The notes beneath the pieces were generated by a model. That model did not search any database, was not told where the DNA came from, and worked only from the letters and a program-made list of their open reading frames with translations. From contig NZ_BNJR01000016.1 of assembly GCF_016860605.1 (NCBI RefSeq), positions 1 to 64,000 on the forward strand: DNA of 64,000 nt. Direction: 5' to 3'. This document shows, one piece after another, positions 26,574 to 35,202 of this stretch. Source of the DNA: Lentilactobacillus fungorum. Lineage in GTDB: Bacteria > Bacillota > Bacilli > Lactobacillales > Lactobacillaceae. Both the position numbers and the translations under genes were made by a program. Positions within the stretch are counted from its first letter, which is position 1. Each line of letters starts with the position of its first letter.

Positions 26574-27479
26574 ATGAATGACCCAATAATAAAAGCACAA
26601 CATCTAGCTAAATCATTTGGAAAGCAATTAGTAATCAAAGATGTTTCATTAGAACTTAAGCAAGGCGATATTTATGGCTTCTTAGGAACAAATGGATCTG
26701 GTAAATCAACTACTATGAAGCTATTACTGGGATTACTTAAACCTGATGGTGGGGATATTAAAATCTTTGGAAAAGAACTTAGAAGTTATCGTGATACTAT
26801 CCTAAGAAACACGGGGGCATTGATTGAGGAACCGTCCTTTTATCCTAACTTAACAGGCAATGAAAATCTTCAGATAATGAAAGATTTGCTTGGCTTGCCT
26901 CCGCGCAATGTAACTGAGGCACTGAGGATCGTTGATTTAGTTGATGCTAAAGATAAATTGGTTCAGAACTATTCATTAGGCATGAAGCAACGGTTAGGGA
27001 TCGCATTAGCGTTGGTTAAGTTTCCGAAACTACTAATTCTTGATGAACCTACCAATGGTTTAGATCCAGAAGGAATGCACCAAATTAGGGAACTCATTAA
27101 AACTTTGCCGAAAGAATATGGGATGACTGTCTTAATCTCTAGTCATCTATTATCAGAGATGGAGCAGATGGCCCAGACAGTGGGAATTATTCAGAATGGT
27201 CAATTGATTTATCAAGGGAATATTCATGAATTAACCAAGTCACAACGATATTTCTTAACTACCAGTGATCCACGGCGTTCACAAGCAATTGTGAATAAAA
27301 GTGGTGGGACTAATATTTTAAATCAAGGTGCCAATGTCATTAGTTTCAACCTGTCAGACAAGCTAGAAGTTCCCGTAGTTGTTAAAAGGTTAGTGGCAGA
27401 GAATATCGACATTTTCTCTCTATACGGGAAGCATAAATCACTTGAAGATGTATTTTTAGAGCTAACAGGGGGTGATTGA
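26574..27479 (+). CDS. ABC transporter ATP-binding protein (bacteriocin-immunity/BcrA-like)
   Basis: A 301-residue ATPase. Walker A GTNGSGKS, signature YSLGMKQRLG, Walker B LLILDEPTNGLDP, and switch histidine in LISSHLLSEM are all intact. The C-terminal 80 residues match the extension of BcrA/LanF-type ATPases. Start ATG 26574 with GGAGGG upstream, not GTG 26535. First gene of an apparent operon with two ABC-2-type permeases; such systems typically pump out or exclude lantibiotics or bacitracin-like peptides. Confidence 0.85.
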   Translation: MNDPIIKAQHLAKSFGKQLVIKDVSLELKQGDIYGFLGTNGSGKSTTMKLLLGLLKPDGGDIKIFGKELRSYRDTILRNTGALIEEPSFYPNLTGNENLQIMKDLLGLPPRNVTEALRIVDLVDAKDKLVQNYSLGMKQRLGIALALVKFPKLLILDEPTNGLDPEGMHQIRELIKTLPKEYGMTVLISSHLLSEMEQMAQTVGIIQNGQLIYQGNIHELTKSQRYFLTTSDPRRSQAIVNKSGGTNILNQGANVISFNLSDKLEVPVVVKRLVAENIDIFSLYGKHKSLEDVFLELTGGD

Positions 27480-27480
27480 T

Positions 27481-28224
27481 ATGCAAATTGTTGCGCTGGA
27501 GTTTAGAAAAAGTAAGCGGCGTAATTTTTGGTTCGCGATTATTGGCTTGTTTGTATTTACGTTAATTTGGTGTGTGGTCTCAACTAATACCCAACTAGCT
27601 AAAAATTCCTCACCGCTGATGAGAACAATCATTTTTAATATGATGACAATTGATAATTTAATATTCCCGTTCTTAATTGCGCTTTTAACCGTTAGGCTGG
27701 TTCAGCCAGAACATGACAACCGAATGGTTCAAGTTTTAATGACCAATGGTGAACGTCCTTGGACTCTTTTTCTTGCTAAATTTCTTACTTCATCAATTGT
27801 GTTGCTGATTGGTGAGTTGCTGCAGGCAATTACGATAATTATTTTTGGCATTTTAAAGGGCAACCAAGTCGAGCAAATGGGCAATATCCTGTTCTTTATA
27901 GCCGCTGTCTTTTTAAGTGGGTTGGTCATCACTTTAGTTCAATTAATAATTACTTTTTATGTCAAAAGGCCTAGTATGCCATTGTGCATTGGCTTGGCTG
28001 GTAGCTTTCTTAGTTTGGTGACATCAGGATTCTTACCAAAGCCACTGGAAATTTTCATTCCCTGGCAATATGTTGCATTGTTAAATCCCTTTCTCCTTCA
28101 AAAAATGGGGCTTGTATATAATAATTTGTGGCCAATATACATGTTATTAGCTGTTGGGATCATCGGGATATTGTTCATACTTGTGAAACATGAAATAGAA
28201 ACTAGAGAGAAGGTGCCAGTATGA
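27481..28224 (+). CDS. ABC-2-type permease subunit 1 (immunity-like)
   Basis: A 247-residue membrane protein with six hydrophobic segments, in the style of LanE/MutE permeases: short cytoplasmic N-terminus (EFRKSKRRN), conserved-looking VRLVQPEHDNRMVQVLMTNG between the second and third helices. ATG 27481 lies one base after the ATPase stop; GGGGGTG is the ribosome site. Confidence 0.75.
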   Translation: MQIVALEFRKSKRRNFWFAIIGLFVFTLIWCVVSTNTQLAKNSSPLMRTIIFNMMTIDNLIFPFLIALLTVRLVQPEHDNRMVQVLMTNGERPWTLFLAKFLTSSIVLLIGELLQAITIIIFGILKGNQVEQMGNILFFIAAVFLSGLVITLVQLIITFYVKRPSMPLCIGLAGSFLSLVTSGFLPKPLEIFIPWQYVALLNPFLLQKMGLVYNNLWPIYMLLAVGIIGILFILVKHEIETREKVPV

Positions 28225-28976
28225 TTTCACAGCTAAATCGTCGTCTAGGCAGTGAACTTATAAAACTGCGTCACTTACACTTATTACCAATAATCCTTGG
28301 CATTAATATCTTAGCTTTTTTCTTGGGATCGTTATTGTATTTTGAAAATCAGAATGTTTTCAAGGCGTATCATACGCAATGGTTTGCACTTTGGAGCGAA
28401 GTAGGGCTGTTTTACGCCCAGGTATTTTTTCCACTTTTGATAGCCCTCATTGTTGCTGCCACTATCAATTCCGAAAAAGAACGCAAAAATTTTTTACGAA
28501 TGGCAATTGTACCAATAAGCGCCAAGAAGTTGGTGATTAATAAGCTTTTATCACTGATGGTGCTTTCTGCTCTGAGCCTTATCTGTTTTATGGCTTTATT
28601 TTATATGACTGCCTTTACGGCTCATTTGCCGATTAATACTAATATTACTAATTTCTTTTTATGGGGCATATTGGGGTGGCTTGGAACATTTCCGATCGTC
28701 GCGATCCAACTTTGGCTTTCAATTAAATTTGAACGTTTTACAACGCCAATTATTGTTGCGTTGGGGGCAAGTTTGTTAAGCTTTATTTTAATGACAATGA
28801 ATGAATCGTTCTTAAAAGTTTACCCATACTCACAAATAATGGTGGGAATGCACGTTAGAACAGTGACTCAGTTTTCTATTAGTGAACTAATGGTTTTTCT
28901 GGTTATCGATATTATGTTCACTGGGTTGGGAATGTTTTGGAGTGTTCGTAATCTAAAGAAAAGAGGATTTGAATAA
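28221..28976 (+). CDS. ABC-2-type permease subunit 2 (immunity-like)
   Basis: A 251-residue paralogue-like permease with six hydrophobic segments and N-terminal LGSELIKLRHLHLL, again typical of LanG/MutG-type subunits; EKERKNFLRMAIVPISAKK is the equivalent cytoplasmic loop. It overlaps the upstream gene by four bases (ATGA), showing tight translational coupling. Confidence 0.75.
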   Translation: MISQLNRRLGSELIKLRHLHLLPIILGINILAFFLGSLLYFENQNVFKAYHTQWFALWSEVGLFYAQVFFPLLIALIVAATINSEKERKNFLRMAIVPISAKKLVINKLLSLMVLSALSLICFMALFYMTAFTAHLPINTNITNFFLWGILGWLGTFPIVAIQLWLSIKFERFTTPIIVALGASLLSFILMTMNESFLKVYPYSQIMVGMHVRTVTQFSISELMVFLVIDIMFTGLGMFWSVRNLKKRGFE

Positions 28977-29264
28977 ATGAAAAAAGTATTGATTCCTAAT
29001 TTGTACCTCAGTAGTTTGGTTATGTTGATCCCATTATTGATATTATTAGCGGAGTTAGTTCATTTGTTGGTTACTTCGTCAGTGTTCATTTGGATAAATA
29101 TGATTGTTGTCTTGTATACATTGGCTTGTTTAGGCATACAGTTGAGGAATAAATCAGAAAATAATAAATATTTTAGAACGTTTGTGACTCTGCTGAGTGT
29201 TGTCTATGGCTTGTCAGTTATCTTCACAATAGTTTGGATAGCTGTTGGTTGCTTTGGATTATGA
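28977..29264 (+). CDS. Small membrane protein (95 aa)
   Basis: Three hydrophobic segments and a short polar linker (NKSENNKYF). Its ATG directly follows the upstream stop, so it is the fourth gene of the ABC operon. Family not recognised; a small accessory membrane component is likely. Confidence 0.55.
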   Translation: MKKVLIPNLYLSSLVMLIPLLILLAELVHLLVTSSVFIWINMIVVLYTLACLGIQLRNKSENNKYFRTFVTLLSVVYGLSVIFTIVWIAVGCFGL

Positions 29265-29295
29265 CAAATATGGCGTATTTGGGTTAAAAGAGTAT

Positions 29296-30102
29296 ATGTC
29301 CAACTTTACAAAGAATAAGGGAATCCGGTTACTATCATTCATAATCATTGAAAAAGCATTAGAAAATGGCGTTTTAGTGCCCTTAATTCTTAAAACTTCA
29401 CTTTCAGATTATATTGGTAATTTGGTTTATAAAAGCGTTGAAGTATTGTTGGTATGTATCCTTAATATTTTGTTGACAAGGCAGTGCATCAACCTGAAAA
29501 TCAAATTAACCGCAAAAACAGGGGCATGGCTTCTAATCATGATTTTATGCCTGGTACCTTTCATGAACTTCAAGCCAATCAACAATTTTTTGAGAGCATT
29601 AGTTTGGACACTCTTAGTCGCCATAGCCGAGGAGCTACTTTTTAGAGGTGTCATTCTTAAGGACCTCCTCAACTTACTGATAAGAAGTGGCCACTTAAAA
29701 AGCCATGGTGTTTTTATCGCAATTACCATATCGAGTCTGCTCTTTAGTGTGGAGCATCTAACAAACATCACCAATCAGTCTGGGGTAGCAACAATTTGTC
29801 AGATGATTCAGACCTTTGGAATGGGAACATTGTTTGCGGCGCTTTATATCCGAACGGGTTCTTTATTTTACCCGATTAGTTTGCATTTTCTAATTGATTT
29901 TCCGAGTCTTTACTTTGCACAATCATATTTGGCTAAACCTTCTGTTGCTTAGCCAAACGAATCAGGCGCCATTTCGCCAGCCGCCTATATTATCACGGCG
30001 ATGATTGTGAGTGTTATTTATATGTTTGTGGCAGTGAGGGCTTTGCGGTCTCGGCACAATAAAAATCGATTGGTTGAAATTAGTTTGAAGGAAAATGAGT
30101 GA
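29296..30102 (+). pseudogene. CPBP family membrane protease interrupted by TAG
   Basis: The frame encodes a CPBP protein: AEELLFRGVILKDL and FSVEHLTN carry the motif glutamates and histidine, and LFYPISLHFLIDFPSLYF matches the third motif. At 29950-29952 a TAG stops the frame after SYLAKPSVA. The same frame then continues for 49 codons to TGA 30102 and encodes a coherent final segment (PNESGAISPAAYIITAMIVS, VIYMFVAVRALRSR) as expected for the last membrane helix and tail. The stop therefore looks like a recent nonsense mutation. The protein may still function if the last helix is dispensable. Start ATG 29296 is preferred over TTG 29245. Confidence 0.65.
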
Positions 30103-30254
30103 GGGTGAATTGCAGGTTTTAAAGTGTTGCGTGTCGGCCAAATCTGATTTTATTTGAACTTGAAAATAGTTGGAGAAGTTGTTTGAAATTGTTGAGGAAT
30201 CAGGATACACTATCATTAAAATAGTTTAGGATTCTCCGTTCGTGGGGTGCTAAT

Positions 30255-30425
30255 ATGGATAAAGTCAAGAACAAAACGATTGAGCAAAAGCGAAATGCAT
30301 TAGTTCTGAAAAAAGCGTTAAAAAATATGAATAAGCCAATGCCTAAAGTCGTTGATGGAAAAATGATTATTAATATTGACAATCAATGGCAGGAAGAAGT
30401 ATTTGGTGATGGTAAGAAAATGTGA
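30255..30425 (+). CDS. Probable antitoxin of PemK/MazF-type pair
   Basis: A 56-residue basic, helical protein (MDKVKNKTIEQKRNALVLKK at the N-terminus) whose TGA overlaps the next start codon. Size, order and overlap are typical of a type II antitoxin. The C-terminal part IINIDNQWQEEVFGDG could bind the toxin. The antitoxin assignment rests on the neighbouring toxin-like gene. Confidence 0.5.
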   Translation: MDKVKNKTIEQKRNALVLKKALKNMNKPMPKVVDGKMIINIDNQWQEEVFGDGKKM

Positions 30426-30793
30426 TAATTGAGAACCGTATTTATCACTGGTATAGTGAGTATCAATCAGAAAAACAGCGCAATCATACATGGGGCGAGG
30501 TTCGTCCCTTTTTTGTTCTCAATGTTCAGCCAAAATATGTTTACTATTTGCCAATTGTAGGTCTGGAGCATCTAAAATACAAAAAGCAATCTATTCAGTC
30601 CATGGCTCTAAAGATTTTTGATTATCACAGGGCAGGGTTATCTAAAGCTTCATATATTGACGTTGGCCACGGGATTTTGAGAATTCCAACACAAGATTTG
30701 GAAGAAATTGTTGAAGAAGAACATAACGTGGGACTGGGGAAGCTAGATGAGCATCAATTGGATCAGCTATATGATTTGATTGCAAAGCTTTAA
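30422..30793 (+). CDS. PemK/MazF-like toxin
   Basis: A 123-residue protein resembling the PemK/MazF endoribonuclease group: RPFFVLNVQPKYVYYLPIVG matches the RP-x-x-V-L strand region and LSKASYIDVGHGILRIP the later S-x-I-type strand. The start is GTG 30422, overlapping the upstream ORF. A GTG start with overlap would hold toxin synthesis below antitoxin synthesis. Similarity is moderate. Confidence 0.5.
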   Translation: MIIENRIYHWYSEYQSEKQRNHTWGEVRPFFVLNVQPKYVYYLPIVGLEHLKYKKQSIQSMALKIFDYHRAGLSKASYIDVGHGILRIPTQDLEEIVEEEHNVGLGKLDEHQLDQLYDLIAKL

Positions 30794-31004
30794 TAGATGC
30801 TGCGGATGTAAGCTGCAAGGTTATATAAATGAAAATTGAAGAAGTACAGCAGTGGTGAAATGATTTAACCGTCCCCACTGCTCTTTGGTCTGTTCCGCTC
30901 ACTCTGCAAGCCCAAAGATTTTAATCTACCATTTTAGGTGATTAATATATTATAATGTTGTTAACCACAAACTAATTTTTTAAAAAAGAAAGGTGATTCA
31001 TTTA

Positions 31005-33728
31005 ATGGCAGATAAGATAAATGAGGTTCCTCCCGACCAAAAGCTTTGGCAGTTAACCGCCGAGCAGCTGGCAGCCAAGTATCATACCAGCACTGAAGAC
31101 GGCATTAGTGATCAAGAGGCGGAAAAGCGGCTCGCTAAAGATGGTTACAACGAATTGACCGCTAAAAAGAAGAGCAAGTTGGTGCAATTCCTGCTGCAAT
31201 TCAATAACAGCATCATCTACATTTTGATTGCGGCGTTCATCATTACGTTTTTCATGCATCACTACTCCGACTCCGCGGTTATTGGAATTGTGATTATTGC
31301 CAATGCCTTTATTGGCTTTTTCCAAGAAATGCAAGCTGATAACGCCTTAACCAAGATCAAGGAATTACTTGTTAGTCAAAATTATGTCATTCGGGATGGT
31401 CACAAGATTGAAGTACCCGCCAGAGAATTGGTGGTTGGTGATTTGGTCAATTTGGAAGCCGGCGATGCGGTGCCAGCTGATTTGCGGTTGATTTCAGCCG
31501 ATAATATGCGGATTCAAGAATCGACGCTAACCGGGGAAAGTAACTCCATCGAAAAGATTGAAGAGCCAATTGCCGCCGACTCAGTGCCTTTAGCAGAGCG
31601 GGCGAACATGGCCTTTGCTTCAACCGCCGTTACTCAAGGATCTGGAATCGGGATTGTCGTGGCAGTCGGTGAAGACACTCAGATTGGCCAAATTCAACGG
31701 AGCGTGTCGGAAGTTAAAGCGCAAGTAACGCCGTTGATGAAGAATCTCAACAAATTAGGCGTGAACTTATCGATTCTGATTGTGGCAATTGCCTTGGTGC
31801 TGTTCTTCTTGGGCCTCTATACCAAGATTTACAGTTTGCCAACGCTGACGATCGCCATTATTACGATGGTGGTCGGCTCGATTCCAGAAGGCTTGCCGGC
31901 GTCAACCTCGGTTGTACTAGCTCGGGGTGTCCAAGTGATGACCAAACACGGGGCCATTGTCAAAACCTTGCCAGCGGTTGAAACGTTGGGCGCTGTGGAC
32001 ATTGTTGACACGGATAAGACTGGAACGTTAACTAAAAATGAAATGACCGTTACCGACGTGATTACTGATAAAAACCACTATGAAGTCACCGGGGTGGGCT
32101 TTGTCGACAATCAAAAAGGAGTCGCTGGCGATGTTACCTTAAACGGCCAAAAATATGATTGGCAGCACGATCAGGATTTTCGCGAGTTAGTTGACATTGC
32201 CGGAACAACAACTGATGCCGAACTCGTTCAAACTGATGGCGAGTGGCAATTAACCGGCGAACCGACCGATGGCGCCTTGACAACGCTGTTTCATAAGTTA
32301 ATTGGCCGCGAACCGGAAGTTGATGAATTAGATACCTTGCCATTTGATTCTGCCTATCGGTACAGTGCCCGTTTGATCAAAGAAACTGACCACAATGAGT
32401 TGATGGTCAAAGGGGCGCCGGGAACCATTTTTGACATGGTTAAGCAGTCTGATCCAAGCTTTGACAGTGACCGCTGGTATCAGCGAGTCGCCGAACTAAC
32501 TGCTAAGGGCTTGCGAGTAGTGGCATTAGGCTCAAAGGATGTCTCATCAAGGATAGTAGAAATTCAACAGGACCAAATTGGCCAAGGCATCCAGCTGAGT
32601 GGCGTCGTGGGGATTATTGACCCGCCCCGTGAAGAAGTGATCCCGGCGATTCAAAGTCTCCGCCGGGCTGGCGTCCGGGTTAACATGATTACGGGTGATC
32701 ATCCGGATACTGCCACGGCGATTGCCAAGAAGTTGGATTTGGACGAAAGTGTTCACGCCATCACTGGGCCTGAAATTGATGAGATGAGCGATGAGGACCT
32801 GATTAAAAATATTGGCCGTTATAATGTTTTTGCCCGAACAACGCCCGCTAACAAGTTGCGAATCGTTAAAGCCCAGCAGGCTAACGCCAAAATTGTCGCA
32901 ATGACCGGTGATGGGGTTAATGACGCGCCGGCATTAAAACAAGCAAACATTGGCATTGCCATGGGGATTAAAGGAACCGATGTTGCCAAGGAATCCGCTG
33001 ACATGGTTTTGGTCAACGATAGTTTTACGACGATTGTTGACGCCGTGGCAGAAGGGCGGCACGTCTTTGATAACATTCAAAAAACCATTCGCTTCTTGCT
33101 GCCGACTAGTTTTGCGGAAGGCTTAGTTGTCCTCATCAGTATGATTATGGGACAAGAATTGCCGCTTTATCCCACTCAGTTACTTTGGATCAACACGGTG
33201 TCGGCCCTGACCATTCAGTTCGCGTTTATCTTTGAGCCAGCCGAAGAATCAATTATGATTCGAGGACCGCGAGATGTTCGCAAGGGGATCCTTGGCAAGA
33301 TGGATGTCTTTGAGATTGTTTACGTGTCGGTCTTGATTTCGGCACTGGGCATCTTCACTTTCGACCGATTTGTTGAAGGTGGCGTCTTAAGCGTTGTCCT
33401 TGGCAGCACCATGGCCGTTAACATTATCATCTTTGGTAAGATTTTCTATCTGTTTAACATTCGAAATTCCTACCCGATTATTTCCAAACACTTCTTTGAA
33501 AACAAGATGGCGTTTATCATCATTGCAATTCTGTTGGTCCTGCAGGCCGCAATGATTTATATTCCATTTATGCAAGACGTCTTCCACACTGGCAACGTGA
33601 ACTTCTTCTATGGCTGGGTTGTGCCAACCATTGCTGGGTTCATCGTGCTAGTCGTTACCGAAGTGATTAAGCTTGGTAGAATCGAGTACCGGAAACGTAA
33701 CGGACAAGCAACAAAGCTAAAATCGTAA
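31005..33728 (+). CDS. P-type cation-transporting ATPase (type II, Ca2+-like)
   Basis: A 907-residue membrane pump. Phosphorylation motif DKTGTLTKNE near residue 337, TGES actuator motif, KGAPG nucleotide-binding motif, TGDH and MTGDGVNDAPALK hinge motifs, and about ten transmembrane helices, with MVVGSIPEGLPA in the fourth (PEGLP, as in type II Ca2+/Na+ pumps). Exports Ca2+ or another cation. ATG 31005 follows AAAGGTG. A strong terminator follows. Monocistronic. Confidence 0.88.
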   Translation: MADKINEVPPDQKLWQLTAEQLAAKYHTSTEDGISDQEAEKRLAKDGYNELTAKKKSKLVQFLLQFNNSIIYILIAAFIITFFMHHYSDSAVIGIVIIANAFIGFFQEMQADNALTKIKELLVSQNYVIRDGHKIEVPARELVVGDLVNLEAGDAVPADLRLISADNMRIQESTLTGESNSIEKIEEPIAADSVPLAERANMAFASTAVTQGSGIGIVVAVGEDTQIGQIQRSVSEVKAQVTPLMKNLNKLGVNLSILIVAIALVLFFLGLYTKIYSLPTLTIAIITMVVGSIPEGLPASTSVVLARGVQVMTKHGAIVKTLPAVETLGAVDIVDTDKTGTLTKNEMTVTDVITDKNHYEVTGVGFVDNQKGVAGDVTLNGQKYDWQHDQDFRELVDIAGTTTDAELVQTDGEWQLTGEPTDGALTTLFHKLIGREPEVDELDTLPFDSAYRYSARLIKETDHNELMVKGAPGTIFDMVKQSDPSFDSDRWYQRVAELTAKGLRVVALGSKDVSSRIVEIQQDQIGQGIQLSGVVGIIDPPREEVIPAIQSLRRAGVRVNMITGDHPDTATAIAKKLDLDESVHAITGPEIDEMSDEDLIKNIGRYNVFARTTPANKLRIVKAQQANAKIVAMTGDGVNDAPALKQANIGIAMGIKGTDVAKESADMVLVNDSFTTIVDAVAEGRHVFDNIQKTIRFLLPTSFAEGLVVLISMIMGQELPLYPTQLLWINTVSALTIQFAFIFEPAEESIMIRGPRDVRKGILGKMDVFEIVYVSVLISALGIFTFDRFVEGGVLSVVLGSTMAVNIIIFGKIFYLFNIRNSYPIISKHFFENKMAFIIIAILLVLQAAMIYIPFMQDVFHTGNVNFFYGWVVPTIAGFIVLVVTEVIKLGRIEYRKRNGQATKLKS

Positions 33729-33750
33729 GCACCGAACTAAAATAAGATTC

Positions 33751-33805
33751 AAAACTAGGGAACCCCAGCCGTGAGTAATCCGCACAGCTGGGGTTCCCTA
33801 GTTTT
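33751..33805. terminator. Strong bidirectional terminator
   Basis: Perfect 19-bp arms, AAAACTAGGGAACCCCAGC and its complement, around a 17-base loop, 23 bases after the ATPase stop. Confidence 0.85.
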
Positions 33806-33997
33806 GAGTTATCAATAAAAAAGATAGTGGCCAACCTGATGAATAAGCAACTAACGATCAGAATCATGAATTTTGTTTCTCGTTGAGAATTAAGCAATCA
33901 ATATAAGCTTTAAGAATCGGCGAGTTTAAGTGACTCGTTCATGCTAATTGTTAAGTTGGGATAACTGCTGACCACTGCCCTTTAACGATGATCATTA

Positions 33998-34683
33998 TTA
34001 GTTATCAGCTTGAAGATTCTTAATTAAGAGGTTGCCCACTGCTTTAGCTGAAAAGGGGTTTTGACCAGTAATCAAATGGCCATCTTGAAGCGCGTATTCA
34101 CGATAGAATCGCTTATGAAGAAAGTGCCCACCCCGTTGTTCAACTGCTGCTTTATTTAGAAATGGGACAACTGATTTTTTCCCAGCGATTATTTCTTCGG
34201 CGGTTGTAAAGCCGGTAACTGATTTGTTGGCAATTAAATAATGACCAGTGGCATTCTTAATGTTTAATAACCCGGCGATGCCATGGCAGACTGAAGTTAT
34301 AAAACCGCCCTGTTGATAAATTGTCAAAGCAATTTGCTGGAGTGCTTGATTATCGGGGAAGTCCCACATGACACCATGGCCACCTGTATAATAAATCGCC
34401 GCATAATCTTTTGGCGATACTTGGTCAGGTTTCAATGACTGGCTTAATGCCCGCTTTTGAAAATCAGCCGTTCGTAAGTTTTCATAATTGCTTGATCGGT
34501 ATATTTCATACTGCGCGGATCTAATGGGACAAATCCACCCATTGGGCTAACGTAATCGACTTGAATGTTGGCGGTGTGCATTGCATCGACAAACTCCGTG
34601 GCCTCGCCCAGCCATAACCCAGTCGCGTCATCAGTTCCTTTATACCGGGTTGTATTGGTAAGGACAACTAAAACTTTTTTCAT
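33998..34683 (-). pseudogene. DJ-1/PfpI-family gene split by a frameshift
   Basis: Two adjacent frames together make one DJ-1/PfpI-like protein (about 227 residues). The upstream part begins MKKVLVVLTNTTRYKG and has GLWLGEATEF. The downstream part has YYTGGHGVMWDF and the nucleophile-elbow cysteine in SVCHGIAGLL. Near 34470-34473 one A appears missing: with it restored the frame reads YETADFQKRALSQSL into the second part. The family includes glyoxalase III/chaperone-like stress proteins. It overlaps arsR at 34683, so the gene was part of an ArsR-controlled unit. Confidence 0.8.
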
Positions 34684-35018
34684 TATTCGTTTCTCCCACT
34701 GGCATTAATAATTGCCGTAACGTGATCTAACAGTGTTTTAAGTTCATCAATTTCTTGAATATTGTGGGACAGATAATAGTAATTCTTGGTCCCTTCGCTT
34801 CTTGAACGAATTAAATGAGCCTGTTTGAGGATTTTGAGATGGTGTGAAACCGCCGGTCGTGACAGGTTGGTAGCATCAGTCAAGTCAGTCACGCGAAGCC
34901 CATTGCAAGTATTAGCCAGCAAAGCAATGATGATTGCTTGGCGCTTTTCGTCACCCAAAGCAATTAGGAAATCACTTAAATTAGTAAATTCCGTTTGTAA
35001 TTCTTGAAGATTAGCCAT
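34683..35018 (-). CDS. ArsR-family transcriptional regulator
   Basis: A 111-residue winged-helix repressor. LGDEKRQAIIIALL followed by LRVTDLTDATNLSRPAVSHH and LKILKQAHLIRSRSEGTKNYYYL is the ArsR/SmtB DNA-binding core. No CxC metal site is seen, so it may sense something other than a metal (for instance reactive carbonyls or oxidants). Start ATG 35018. Divergent from the oxidoreductase gene; two matching inverted repeats lie between them. Confidence 0.82.
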   Translation of the reverse strand: MANLQELQTEFTNLSDFLIALGDEKRQAIIIALLANTCNGLRVTDLTDATNLSRPAVSHHLKILKQAHLIRSRSEGTKNYYYLSHNIQEIDELKTLLDHVTAIINASGRNE

Positions 35019-35038
35019 TAGTTCAATCAGCTGCTTTC

Positions 35039-35166
35039 GTTTATATTTTTAAACCATTAAACCATTGATAGTCGGGCGTGTCAATTGATTAGCTCAAAGT
35101 CAATGAGTTGACGGATCCAGCTAAAGCGATTATGATACGGTTCATTAATCGTTTAAAAATTTAAAC
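35039..35166. promoter_or_regulatory. Two operator-like inverted repeats between divergent genes
   Basis: GTTTATATTTTTAAAC at 35039-35054 and GTTTAAAAATTTAAAC at 35151-35166 share the ends GTTTA and TAAAC with AT-rich centres. One lies next to each divergent start codon, as expected for a regulator controlling both directions, most simply the adjacent ArsR protein. Confidence 0.6.
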
Positions 35167-35202
35167 CAAGCAATCTAATGAACTTCAAAAGGAGTGTCCT
35201 CA

